61,751 nt of DNA from Prevotella sp. (GTDB lineage Bacteria; Bacteroidota; Bacteroidia; Bacteroidales; Bacteroidaceae): positions 1-61,751 of the forward strand of contig JAFULM010000036.1 of assembly GCA_017483185.1 (NCBI GenBank), given 5' to 3'. The position numbers and the translations under genes are program-made. Under the pieces are notes generated by a model. That model ran no database searches, was not told where the DNA came from, and saw nothing but the letters and a program-made list of their open reading frames with translations. The first letter of the stretch is position 1. The number at the start of each line of letters is the position of its first letter. Positions 8,883-16,927 of this stretch are shown here, piece after piece.

Positions 8883-10277
8883 TTATTTCTTATTAATCAA
8901 TTCTTCAATCGTTGTTAAATATGGTGCATAACGCTGTTTGAGCCTAATAGTATCTTTGTTGATTCCTACAGACTTCAGTTTGTATTTTGACGAAACATCA
9001 AAGCCAACACCGATGTATGTATCTCCTGATGGCTGGAATCCTAAGCGTATTATATAATCCTTTCCAAAATATTTAGGCTCAGAATCTGTCAGTTCGTACA
9101 ACTGCATCCGTCCATTAGAATGAAGCAGAAGCAATCTAGGGAGGGGTTGCAAATCCTCAACACTCATTGAACCTTTACGTCCATCAGCTCTGACGTAATA
9201 GAAGCCTTGGTGGGTGATGATTTTCCAATGGGGATAGCCCTTGTAGAAGCCTACCAGTACACGGTCTTCTGGCTTGATGTCACCACGCTGCTGTTTGCGT
9301 TCAGAGGTAACTTTCTCGATAGCCTCTTTGATAGAAGTTGCCAGAATCTCTGCCATCCTTACAGGCACAGCATTGCCTATCATCTTATAGGCATCAATGA
9401 TGTTGGGACAATCTATCTCAAAACTATCAGGGAAGGTTTGTATTCTGGCACATTCGCGCACAGTCAAACGCCTGTATTCACGATACCGTCCCTTGATAAA
9501 CGACCAATCCTCATGAGCATTATAAATCATGCTTGGCGAGGATGGATGCAGGGGTATGTTGTAACCTGTAGCATGGATAGTGAATGATGGCTTATCCCAA
9601 CTGCGGCGGCGATTTCCGCGATAATAATGTGGCCCAAACTTGCCGTTGTAATAGATGTTGCAATCAGTCATCACCTCGACCTCTTCACATGGAATGGGTG
9701 TTGCCGTAATGTCGCCTATGGCATCCTTTAGCGTCAATGGCTTATTAGTTGAAGGCAGAGGGAAATGGTAGTCAATTCCCAAGTCGTGACGGAAACCAAT
9801 TAGGAACACACGTTCACGATTCTGGGGAACCTCATAGTCAACGGCATCGAGCAAACGATATTTCACATCATAACCAATCTCGTCCAGTTGAGCAAGGAAG
9901 GTTTCAAAGACATCCTTGAACTTTTCATCGAGCAATCCCTTGACATTCTCAATTACAAAGAACTTGGGCATCTTTGCCCTAATCATGCCGATGTAGGTGA
10001 GAAACAACTGGCCTCGCTTATCATCAAGTCCCTGTTGCTTACCTGCTACGCTCCAAGACTGACAAGGAGGACCACCAATGAAACCGTCACAATCTGGCAC
10101 ATCTTTGGGGTCAACACTAATTATATCTTCTTTGCAGAGAATCGTATTAGGATGATTCTTTTCATAGGTCGCATGAACGCCTGGTTCGAACTCATTAGCC
10201 CAAACCACACGGAATCCAGCCTTTTCAAAACCAAGGTCAAGACCTCCGCAACCAGCAAAGAATGATATCACGTTCAT
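8883..10277 (-). CDS. DNA (cytosine-5) methyltransferase with C-terminal extension
   Basis: 464 residues. Motif I is ISFFAGCGGLDLGFEKAGF, motif IV GGPPCQSWSVAGKQQGL (catalytic Cys), motif VI FVIENVKGLL and motif VIII VPQNRERVFLIGF. The recognition loop is short, and motifs IX-X (RRLTVRECARIQTFPD, IGNAVPVRMAE) follow. The methyltransferase proper ends near residue 330. The remaining ~130 residues (from QQRGDIKPEDRV) are an added domain I do not recognise, containing GYPHWKIITHQGFYYVRADG and a second block GFQPSGDTYIGVGF. It is first of the seven closely packed genes, 57 nt downstream of the broken AlbA_2 gene, so it may share the regulator's promoter at ~12.05 kb. Confidence 0.93.
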   Translation of the reverse strand: MNVISFFAGCGGLDLGFEKAGFRVVWANEFEPGVHATYEKNHPNTILCKEDIISVDPKDVPDCDGFIGGPPCQSWSVAGKQQGLDDKRGQLFLTYIGMIRAKMPKFFVIENVKGLLDEKFKDVFETFLAQLDEIGYDVKYRLLDAVDYEVPQNRERVFLIGFRHDLGIDYHFPLPSTNKPLTLKDAIGDITATPIPCEEVEVMTDCNIYYNGKFGPHYYRGNRRRSWDKPSFTIHATGYNIPLHPSSPSMIYNAHEDWSFIKGRYREYRRLTVRECARIQTFPDSFEIDCPNIIDAYKMIGNAVPVRMAEILATSIKEAIEKVTSERKQQRGDIKPEDRVLVGFYKGYPHWKIITHQGFYYVRADGRKGSMSVEDLQPLPRLLLLHSNGRMQLYELTDSEPKYFGKDYIIRLGFQPSGDTYIGVGFDVSSKYKLKSVGINKDTIRLKQRYAPYLTTIEELINKK

Positions 10278-10334
10278 TACAATTATTCTTTCTTCTTATT
10301 CTTGTTTACTTCTCACCCTCAGTTCGATATATAG

Positions 10335-11803
10335 CTACACAATCTCAATAACGTAATTGTAAGGGATAATAACCTCCCATTTGCCAGAACGAGGGGAACC
10401 TGTTCGAGAGATATAGCCTTTCTGTTTCATTTTAGCAATTTCTCTCTCCAACGTGCGTTTCTTTACCGCCATCTTTACCGCCATTAGGTCGATAGAAATT
10501 GAAGCATCAACCCCAATCAAATCTATTATACTTTTCTGAATATCAGTCATTTCTATTAGCGCCACATCACCGCCAACTTTACCGCCAGTTTTACCGCCAT
10601 CCTCTTTGGTATAACTCTGTGAGACTCTCACATCAACCTTGAATGCCGTGATAAGATTGACGTTGAACTCTGCGGGTTGGTTGCCATTTTCCTTCAGGTC
10701 AGTCTGGACTTGGCCTACACCTCGATTGAACATATTGACATAGCCCAGCGTCTTCATGGCACTGGCTACAAGTGGATTGCGATAGTCGTTCACACTTGGG
10801 AAATTCTCAGGACGGGCATTTCCATACAAGCCACCAGCATTCAGAATCTCCAGATGGCTGGCAAACTCATAGAAGCGAAGTGGGGTATTACTCTGCATAT
10901 CGCGGTGCATACAGGCGTTGAGAAGAAGTTCTCGGATAGCCTGATAGGGTAGTTGCTGACCATTTCCTCGCGTAGAATAGAAACGAAAACGGGTTTCTTC
11001 TTGATGACAGACAACTCCAAAAGTGATTCCAGACGTGGTAGCAGTTCACAATAATTGCCTTCCAATTGCATTTCGTTCTCCACCTCACTGGTCACGTCTT
11101 CGCCCTTGAAACGAACATACTGCACATAAAGACCTGGCATAAAACGGCGTGGCTTGTAGCCAAATAGAACGACTGCTGCGTATGTGGGGCATTGATGTTC
11201 CGTGTCATACATACCCACAGCGGCCATCTGTTCCTCGATGGGACGAGTATCAGATTCTACTAACTCATTACCTAATAGCGGTATCAGATACTTTGTGCGC
11301 AGCAAGTCCGTATTGATATCATTCAGTTTGGCAGCCAAACAAGGCATGGTATCGAAGGTGGCCATGAATGACATCCTTCGTTCTGCAAGGATGCGCTCTT
11401 CTGCCTCCGTAGCTATGTCGCGACGAGGACCAATACGAATAAAGGTGCGTCCACGATAGCGCACAGGCGGCAGGTCAGACGGACTAACCTCAGCCACCAG
11501 CAAATCACCCTCGGGGAACTGGAAACGGTCAACGCTCATAACAGGTATAGGCAGGATGTTTCCGTTGCTGCGTATGGCTGCAATCTTCTTCAGTAAGTCA
11601 TCAGTTACCTTCAGACCCGACAACTCTCCGTTGTCGTAAGCACCCAATATCAGGTAGCCATTCTTTCGTGAATTTGGCAGATCGTTGGCAAAGGCACATA
11701 TAGCCTCCTGGAACTTATCCATGTCACCTGTTGACGTAGTTCGCTCCACACGATAGGTTTCCGTGCTATGCAGTAGTTCTTGTATCTCGTCTTTTGTTAT
11801 CAT
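10335..11803 (-). pseudogene. Schlafen/AlbA_2 ATP-binding protein, single-base frameshift
   Basis: The gene would encode ~489 residues. An N-terminal AlbA_2 (Schlafen-type) domain has VERTTSTGDMDKFQEAICAFAN, NGYLILGAYDNGE and TFIRIGPRRDIATEAEE. A RecG-like ATP-binding C-terminal region has YPYQAIRELLLNACMHRD and NPLVASAMKTLGYVNMFNRG, with a winged helix at the end. The frame shifts where the three-G run at 10947-10949 (CCC on the coding strand) should be four. Upstream codons give SNYPIRLSENFF; adding one C restores the conserved helix. Without it the product stops near 10841. Such proteins are thought to be regulators or nucleic-acid-binding defence accessories. The XRE gene starts the operon just 5 nt upstream. 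A sequencing error in the homopolymer, or slippage, are alternatives. Confidence 0.85.
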
Positions 11804-11808
11804 TTGGC

Positions 11809-12024
11809 TTATTTCTCTTGATTGAATTCTTCTTGTCTCACCAACTCCTGCACAGGTACTTCAAGTGCATTTGCTATTGTAATGAGGGCTTCAAGGCTGG
11901 GTTGGGTGGTATTGGTGACCCATTTGGACACTGTAGCAGGATCCTTGCCGAGTTTGTCGGACAGCCACTTATTGTTCAGGTCACGTTCAGCGAGAACGAC
12001 TCTTATACGATTTAACTTTGCCAT
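11809..12024 (-). CDS. small XRE-family helix-turn-helix regulator
   Basis: 71 residues from the ATG at 12024 (MAKLNRIRVVLAERDLNNK), chosen because the promoter motif ends ~24 nt upstream; longer readings lack homology to the fold. The HTH runs through NKWLSDKLGKDPATVSKWVTNTTQPSLEALITIANAL. It leads the minus-strand operon that carries the methyltransferases, so it could act like the controller proteins of restriction-modification systems that time methyltransferase before nuclease. That role is inferred from position and size. Confidence 0.85.
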   Translation of the reverse strand: MAKLNRIRVVLAERDLNNKWLSDKLGKDPATVSKWVTNTTQPSLEALITIANALEVPVQELVRQEEFNQEK

Positions 12025-12047
12025 GATAGATTTCTGTTGTTTGACGG

Positions 12048-12075
12048 CAAAGTTACAAAAATTAATCGAAACAAA
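12048..12075 (-). promoter_or_regulatory. Bacteroidota-type promoter for the regulator/defence operon
   Basis: On the minus strand TTTG (12075-12072) is followed after 16 nt by TAACTTTG (12055-12048), close to the TTTG/TAnnTTTG consensus. Spacing is shorter than the usual ~19 nt. The XRE start codon lies 24 nt further on. Confidence 0.55.
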
Positions 12076-12676
12076 TGCTAATATGCTCAAAAAAACTACA
12101 CAAATAAGCCAAAATTTGATTAAAAGACCAATCTTTTGATGAATACATAACAATAATCACGCTTATTATTATATATAATGTGTATCTGAAGTATCATTTG
12201 AAATAAACGACTTCCTTTTGATGTTCTTAGTAACAATCCCCATTCATGATGGAAGCAATGAAAGTTCGGAAACGGGTTCGGGAACATCCATTCTATAGGG
12301 AACAAGCGAAAAAAAGTATTTTACGATTTAAGTGCTTTTTTTGTGAGAAAACTACAAAAATCACACTTAAAAATGGGTTGGATATCGATTTGGGAATTAT
12401 TCTCTTTGTTTATCTAAGGGACGTAATGTAGAATGATCTGGATAAAAAGTGTCCAGATTGACAGAAATATAATGTTGTTTGATTACGGCTCATGACTTAT
12501 AATTTCCAATGACGGCAGATTTGGGTAATGAAAGGTATACACCGTCACCCTTTTTATACGTTCTTCTGCAAGTCATCCGCAATTCACGGATATTTAGTAA
12601 GACGTGTGTCACTTTTTCTATAGTACACATCAAATTGTCCATGGACGATTAAAAGTATCTGATTAGGATGGTTCTA
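12076..12676. other. gene-free spacer, nothing recognised
   Basis: AT-rich spacer between the two regulator units. A 61-codon plus-strand frame (12246-12431) has no family features or promoter and is not accepted. The 3' flank of the ImmA gene (from 12676 down) shows no clear terminator. Confidence 0.6.
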
Positions 12677-13507
12677 TTACGGATAGAATAACACAAAACC
12701 ATTATAACCATTGAAAAAATACTCATACCTTAACTCAATAGAACTCTCATTAACAGGGGCGAGAAACTTTCCATAACCAGTATTCTCACGTCTAACATAA
12801 GATTCCACAAACGGATATTTTACACTCTCTAAATTCTCTCCAAACTCGATGCTTCCGATATCAGACAAAAATGATTGAGAATGAAATAAATCTCTAAGAG
12901 TTGCCTTGGTAGGCGTAGGATCTTTCATCACAAGTAACGCACATCGTACTGGCGAAAACTCAACAAGTCTACGAAGAGTTGCATGAATTGAAGCACCAAA
13001 GAATGGAGAAACCTTTATTGCTGTCTGTATTGTCAACGGTTCATCTTTTACCATCTCAGCAAACTTATCTCCTTGGAACATTGTTTCAGAGGCAAAATAA
13101 CTTGCCTCTGCCTCAAACTGCTCCTTTGTCTTTGGGCTTAGCGTAAAATCATCGTCTGCATGCATGGAGGCTATCGCCACCTGCCATGGAAGATTATGTC
13201 CAACCTCATGTAATAGTGTAAACCTCTGTCTTTCTAAATTACACGACCTATCTAAATATATTATTCTAGCCTCTCGAACAAGAAGCCCTCGCAGTTGACC
13301 AAGCAGTTTTTTAAGAATAGAGGAATCTCTATTTATATATATAGGTGTAACTATAGATAAATCCTGTGGCGATACCTTTAGGTTTATAAAAGCAGCTAAT
13401 TTATCTGCGGGAGTTGGGAATGTATCAATACAACGACTTGACACAAGTAAATCATGTGACCACTTCTTGATGTCTTGTTTTGTTGATTCTTCTAAAACGA
13501 TAGCCAT
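12677..13507 (-). CDS. ImmA/IrrE-type zinc metallopeptidase
   Basis: 276 residues. FTLLHEVGHNL (HEVGH at residues 100-104) is the HExxH zinc motif, and EAEASYFASETMF (~130-142) supplies the third ligand region of the ImmA/IrrE (DUF955) family. Such peptidases cleave a partner XRE repressor, as ImmA does to ImmR in ICEBs1. The upstream gene here is exactly such a regulator, and its stop overlaps this start by one base (TAATG). The pair most likely senses a trigger and switches nearby promoters, possibly those of the ubiquitin-like operon. Confidence 0.9.
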   Translation of the reverse strand: MAIVLEESTKQDIKKWSHDLLVSSRCIDTFPTPADKLAAFINLKVSPQDLSIVTPIYINRDSSILKKLLGQLRGLLVREARIIYLDRSCNLERQRFTLLHEVGHNLPWQVAIASMHADDDFTLSPKTKEQFEAEASYFASETMFQGDKFAEMVKDEPLTIQTAIKVSPFFGASIHATLRRLVEFSPVRCALLVMKDPTPTKATLRDLFHSQSFLSDIGSIEFGENLESVKYPFVESYVRRENTGYGKFLAPVNESSIELRYEYFFNGYNGFVLFYP

Positions 13508-13851
13508 TATTTATCCCGTTGCCTTATAAAGTTGAGATAGTTTAAGAGTTCTTTTTCTTCTTCATCAGTCAATGCTGTACCAGCAGAAGCTGCTACAGAC
13601 TGAAGAATCTTGTGTTTAGGGGTGCTTTGCTCTTTCTTTTCGATAACACCACCAGCAGAAAGCAAAGTTTCCAACTCAACATCATATGTCTGAGAAAGTT
13701 TGTAGAGAGTATTTGCTGACGGATGAGCAATTTTGTCATTCTCTAACTGGCTCAGATACGCGTTTGAAATTCCTGTTTTTTCTTCAACAGCTCTTAACGT
13801 CAGTTTATTTAGCTCACGATATTGCTTTAATAGTTTGCCTAATGTTTCCAT
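13507..13851 (-). CDS. XRE-family repressor paired with ImmA-type peptidase
   Basis: 114 residues from the ATG at 13851 (METLGKLLKQYRELNKLTLRAV). The HTH continues through EEKTGISNAYLSQLENDKIAHPSANTL. A C-terminal segment (LTDEEEKELLNYLNFIRQR) is the expected target or partner surface for the peptidase. The start 20 codons upstream lies on top of the promoter and is rejected. It is divergently arranged from the multiubiquitin gene across a 194-nt control region, so it probably represses both its own promoter and the plus-strand one. Confidence 0.9.
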   Translation of the reverse strand: METLGKLLKQYRELNKLTLRAVEEKTGISNAYLSQLENDKIAHPSANTLYKLSQTYDVELETLLSAGGVIEKKEQSTPKHKILQSVAASAGTALTDEEEKELLNYLNFIRQRDK

Positions 13852-13880
13852 AAAAGGGAGTATATAACTAAATGACGGTG

Positions 13881-13911
13881 CAAATTTAGCAAGAAAATCT
13901 AAATTAAACAA
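13881..13911 (-). promoter_or_regulatory. promoter of the XRE/ImmA unit
   Basis: Minus strand: TTG (13911-13909), 20 nt, TAAATTTG (13888-13881), 30 nt before the start codon. The spacer contains TTTAGATTTTCTTGC (13903-13889), a motif repeated near the divergent promoter. Confidence 0.7.
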
Positions 13912-13948
13912 GAAAAATTTGATATTTTAAGAATTCCCATTAAATTTT

Positions 13949-13990
13949 CTTAGATTTGCTTGGTATATTTAGATTTTTATTGTACCTTTG
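13949..13990 (+). promoter_or_regulatory. promoter of the ubiquitin-like operon with repeated motif
   Basis: Plus strand: TTG (13960-13962), 20 nt, TACCTTTG (13983-13990), about 55 nt before the multiubiquitin start. CTTAGATTTGCTTGG (13949-13963) overlaps the -33 element and ATTTAGATTTTTATT follows. The TTAGATTTnCTTG core recurs in opposite orientation at 13889-13903, suggesting operators for the neighbouring XRE protein. Confidence 0.7.
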
Positions 13991-14045
13991 CAGCGGAATT
14001 AGGAGGATTTTGTCCGACTTAACAATATTTTTAAATTATATTATT

Positions 14046-14585
14046 ATGATAGTTAATAATTCAAAGTCCTTCGCTGAACAAGAAGGCAATCAGGGTAACG
14101 TAGGAGAACACAAGCCCAATGAAAACAAAAAGTCCTACAAGTTTAAAATCAATGGTGGAAAGCCCTACAATTGGCCTACACCTATTATTAATGAGGCCGA
14201 CATAAGGAGGATTGGACAAGTTCCAGAAAATGAAGATATATATCTGGATTTGCCTGGCAACTGGAGAGAGGCTCTTATTAATAGAGGTGAAGACGTTGAC
14301 CTGTCTTCTCCTGGTATGGATAAGTTCATTACTCGCAAGAAAGGTCATGAACACGAATGCACTATCTATGTGAACTCAGTGGCTTTCAAATATGACCAGC
14401 CTACTATCTCATACGAGAAAGTTGCTGCTCTCGCATATGGTAAGGACTACGATCCAAATCGTGTGTATTCAATGGCATATAGTAAAGGACCATCTGAGAA
14501 TGAAGAAGGATTAATGTCTAAAGGAAAAGTTGTTTATGTCACAAATGGAATGGAATTCGATGTTGCCATCTCTCATCAGTCTTAA
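14046..14585 (+). CDS. multiubiquitin (two beta-grasp domain) protein
   Basis: 179 residues from ATG 14046 (MIVNNSKSFAEQEGN). After a polar ~28-residue leader come two tandem ubiquitin-like domains. The first (~29-105) runs from KSYKFKINGGKPYNW to EDVDLSSPGMDKFITRK. The second (~108-179) runs from CTIYVNSVAFKYDQPTISYEKVAALAYG through VYSMAYSKGPSENEEG to VYVTNGMEFDVAISHQS. The second is typical of the Multi_ubiq family. There is no C-terminal Gly-Gly, as is usual in this group, so conjugation chemistry may differ from classical ubiquitin. It overlaps the next gene by ~26 nt, implying coupling. Related bacterial operons act in phage defence. Confidence 0.9.
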   Translation: MIVNNSKSFAEQEGNQGNVGEHKPNENKKSYKFKINGGKPYNWPTPIINEADIRRIGQVPENEDIYLDLPGNWREALINRGEDVDLSSPGMDKFITRKKGHEHECTIYVNSVAFKYDQPTISYEKVAALAYGKDYDPNRVYSMAYSKGPSENEEGLMSKGKVVYVTNGMEFDVAISHQS

Positions 14586-15744
14586 TGAGGATTTGCAGAA
14601 AATCCTGGATGAGGGAATTAGCTTTGACGTACGCAGCGGCAATTTTGTTGCCGACTGCGTACCTTACCTTACTGAATCGAAAGAGATAAAGGCAGGAATA
14701 CTTGTCTTTCCCATGAATATGGAGAATCAGAAGATTCTTAAGCCGAATGACCACACCGCATACTTCATCGGCGGTAAGCCATGTGAAATGGATGGTACTC
14801 CAATAAAAGGACTGGGTATATTGGAGATGCGACATCCTTTGTTTGATACCATTGTCAGTAATTATCGCTTTTCATGTTATCCAGATAAAGGCATGTACCC
14901 GACCTATTATGACAAGGTGATCAATTATTGGAGAGTAATAACTGCACCCGCAGTAAACACTGATCCTTTAGCATGTCAGGCACTCAAAAAAAATAAATTG
15001 ATTAAACCTGCAGATAGCAAACTTGTTTATTGGGACATCAATTCGTCTCGCGCACATATTGCTGGATTAACAGACATGTTCAAAGGTATGAAGGTCGCCA
15101 TTATCGGTTTGGGAGGTACGGGGTCATATATCCTTGACTTTATTGCCAAGTTGCCACTTGAAGAGATTCACCTTTTTGACTCTGACATTTTCAAGCAACA
15201 CAATGCTTTTAGGGCGCCTGGTGCTGCTCCATCACAAATACTGGAGAAAAACATTTCAAAAGTTCAGTACCTAACTGAAGTGTATAGGAACATGAATGAA
15301 GCTATAGTTCCGCACCCGGAAAACATCAATCCAAATAACAAGGATTTCTTGTTAGGAATGGACTTCATCTTCTTGTGCATCGACAAGGCTACCGTGAGAA
15401 ATGAAATAGCACATTTCCTGATTCAGAACAATAAAAAGTTTGTGAATTCTGGAATAGGAGTTTCTCTTAGAGAAGGTGGTCTTGCAGGTATTATCCGTGT
15501 CTCATATGGTGAGCCGGACAATTACCAATACCTTAACGATGCTTTTGATGCAACAAATGAAGTCGGGGAAAATGATCTCTATCGGGATAATATTCAGATA
15601 GCAGAGCTGAATGCGTTCGCTGCTATGGAATCGGTATTCAGATGGAAACAATCTTTGGGGTTCTATCAGAATTCAGCAATTACTTATGATTTAGAGTTTG
15701 TATTGAATAAGAACAAAATTATTTATGATGACCCGAAAATTTAA
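14560..15744 (+). CDS. ThiF/E1-like adenylyltransferase of the ubiquitin-like operon
   Basis: About 394 residues. The start at 14560 (MLPSLISLNEDLQ) is preferred; ATGs at 14530-14545 in the same frame are possible. The N-terminal ~170 residues (VRSGNFVADCVPYLTESKEIKAG, HTAYFIGGKPCEMDG, YPTYYDKVINYW) form the domain usually fused ahead of this ThiF group, which I believe is DUF6791. The adenylation domain follows: VAIIGLGGTGSYILDFIA (nucleotide-binding loop ~183-189), HLFDSDIFKQHNAFRAPGA and FLCIDKATVRNEI. The end matches the group (LYRDNIQIAELNAFAAM). It should adenylate the C-terminus of the multiubiquitin protein. I see no obvious E1 active-site Cys after the ATP domain, and no E2 gene lies beside it. 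Confidence 0.92.
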   Translation: MLPSLISLNEDLQKILDEGISFDVRSGNFVADCVPYLTESKEIKAGILVFPMNMENQKILKPNDHTAYFIGGKPCEMDGTPIKGLGILEMRHPLFDTIVSNYRFSCYPDKGMYPTYYDKVINYWRVITAPAVNTDPLACQALKKNKLIKPADSKLVYWDINSSRAHIAGLTDMFKGMKVAIIGLGGTGSYILDFIAKLPLEEIHLFDSDIFKQHNAFRAPGAAPSQILEKNISKVQYLTEVYRNMNEAIVPHPENINPNNKDFLLGMDFIFLCIDKATVRNEIAHFLIQNNKKFVNSGIGVSLREGGLAGIIRVSYGEPDNYQYLNDAFDATNEVGENDLYRDNIQIAELNAFAAMESVFRWKQSLGFYQNSAITYDLEFVLNKNKIIYDDPKI

Positions 15745-16129
15745 GTTGGAATTCGTTGACCATATACCGGCACATCTAAAAGAGGACATATTATATGTGT
15801 CTATGAAATATCATACAACTGCTCATTTATGTGCCTGCGGATGTGGAGAGAAGGTTGTAAACCCACTTAATCGAAAGTATGGTTGGATACTTACATTCGA
15901 TGGACAAAGATTAAGCCTGTCTCCATCAATCGGGAATTACCAATTCCCTTGCTGTTCGCACTATTATATTAAGGAGAATGAGGTCATATTTATAGAATCG
16001 GATGATGAGAAAACGCTCAACAATAGTTGGTTCTGCTGTGTAAAAGAATGGATTAAGAATCTATTTTCATATGTATATAACGGCTGCCTGAAACATGCAG
16101 CCAACTTAATCCCCGAAAAGGACGGGTAA
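15725..16129 (+). CDS. DUF6527 zinc-binding protein
   Basis: 134 residues, overlapping the E1-like gene by 20 nt. The order LEFVDHIPAHLKEDILYVSMKYHTT, LCACGCGEKVVNPL, WILTFDGQRLSLSPSIGNYQFPCCSHYYI is diagnostic of DUF6527. The Cys pairs CACGCG and CC plus His of SHYYI are predicted to bind zinc in a treble-clef-like fold. The family occurs beside multiubiquitin and ThiF genes. Its biochemical role is not established; an E3-like or target-binding function is a guess. The last ~35 residues add a Cys-containing helical tail. Confidence 0.88.
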   Translation: MMTRKFKLEFVDHIPAHLKEDILYVSMKYHTTAHLCACGCGEKVVNPLNRKYGWILTFDGQRLSLSPSIGNYQFPCCSHYYIKENEVIFIESDDEKTLNNSWFCCVKEWIKNLFSYVYNGCLKHAANLIPEKDG

Positions 16130-16138
16130 AGATTGGAT

Positions 16139-16309
16139 ATGGCAACAAATCCCCCAAGTGGCGATGGACACAGAAATGGAATGGTGCGCCAAAGGAGTCA
16201 AGTCTTTAATCCAAAAACAGGTATTTGGACTAAACGTGGTCCCAATGGACAGTTTATGGATGGCAAACAGGACGGAACTCCATTCAAAGGCGTGAGAAAA
16301 GAAAAATGA
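16139..16309 (+). CDS. 56-residue basic protein, last gene of the ubiquitin-like operon
   Basis: The frame starts 9 nt after the DUF6527 stop and is followed 10 nt later by a strong terminator, so it closes the operon. The protein opens MATNPPSGDGHRNGMV, has RSQVFNPKTGIWTKRG in the middle and ends PFKGVRKEK. It is rich in Gly, Lys and Arg, with no signal peptide or hydrophobic segment. I recall short proteins with the same opening and ending as conserved hypotheticals in other genomes but know no function. Many Lys residues would make it a possible conjugation partner or substrate; this is speculation. Confidence 0.8.
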   Translation: MATNPPSGDGHRNGMVRQRSQVFNPKTGIWTKRGPNGQFMDGKQDGTPFKGVRKEK

Positions 16310-16319
16310 TTTTAGGATG

Positions 16320-16353
16320 TGCCTCGCAGATGTTAATCAACGAGGCATTTTAT
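16320..16353 (+). terminator. rho-independent terminator of the ubiquitin-like operon
   Basis: TGCCTCG (16320-16326) pairs with CGAGGCA (16341-16347), followed by TTTTATTTT-like sequence, 10 nt after the small gene's stop. Confidence 0.85.
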
Positions 16354-16545
16354 TTTAAACATATCGAATTATGTGAACGGCGGAATTACATTGTGCCGTT
16401 TAGAATCATCATGAGACCAAGACATTATAGTTCCATAATATCCTCCATGAAATAGTCGAGATTATGCCGTCTAACATCATATGCATAGTCAATCCAAATT
16501 TAAAAATTTAAAAATTACAAGTTTATGGTTTTTTCTGTGTTTTCT

Positions 16546-16577
16546 TTTGGTTGTTTGGGGAGAAATTTATACCTTTG
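16546..16577 (+). promoter_or_regulatory. Bacteroidota-type promoter upstream of a small ORF
   Basis: TTTG (16546-16549), 20 nt, TACCTTTG (16570-16577). The transcript would run into a 30-codon ORF and a terminator at 16732-16763. About 115 nt of leader separates promoter and ORF, with near-repeats of TGATTATCAAT type. Confidence 0.55.
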
Positions 16578-16691
16578 CATTGATTTTGTAACATGTTGAT
16601 TATCAATGCTTATTTTTGATTTTGCGACATGTGTGCAACATCTGGTGCTAACGCATTGATAGTCAGTTAGAGTCGTTTTTGAGGAGGTCAA

Positions 16692-16784
16692 ATGATTCCG
16701 ATAAGGATACAGATAATAAACAATAAGCAAAAGCGTGCAGCTCTGGTGAGTTGCACGCTTTTTGCATTTATGGGTGGGGCATGA
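16692..16784 (+). CDS. possible 30-residue small protein or leader peptide
   Basis: ATG at 16692 is preceded by GAGGAGG, an unusually strong Shine-Dalgarno for this phylum. The peptide starts MIPIRIQIINNK, is basic, then hydrophobic (ALVSCTLFAFMGGA). The terminator stem at 16732-16759 lies inside the frame, which would suit a leader peptide or a chance ORF over an RNA. No homology is recognised. Confidence 0.35.
   Translation: MIPIRIQIINNKQKRAALVSCTLFAFMGGA
16732..16763. terminator. stem-loop terminator
   Basis: AGCGTGCA (16732-16739) pairs with TGCACGCT (16752-16759), then TTTTTG on the plus strand; the minus strand reads TTTTGCTTATTG, so both directions may stop here. Confidence 0.7.
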
Positions 16785-16927
16785 TTGCTATGGTGGCTTC
16801 TTTTCACACCACCCTATTACACAGCATTGACAGAAAATAAGTCTGCGCCTTAAATCAGACACAGACTCACCGCATTACGCCCATTCGGGCTATCATTATT
16901 CTCAATAGCATCTAAAGCCAGACACGA

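Noticed and set aside
12246-12431. 61-codon plus-strand frame in the spacer
   Set aside because: No promoter, no recognisable family, composition like the surrounding spacer.
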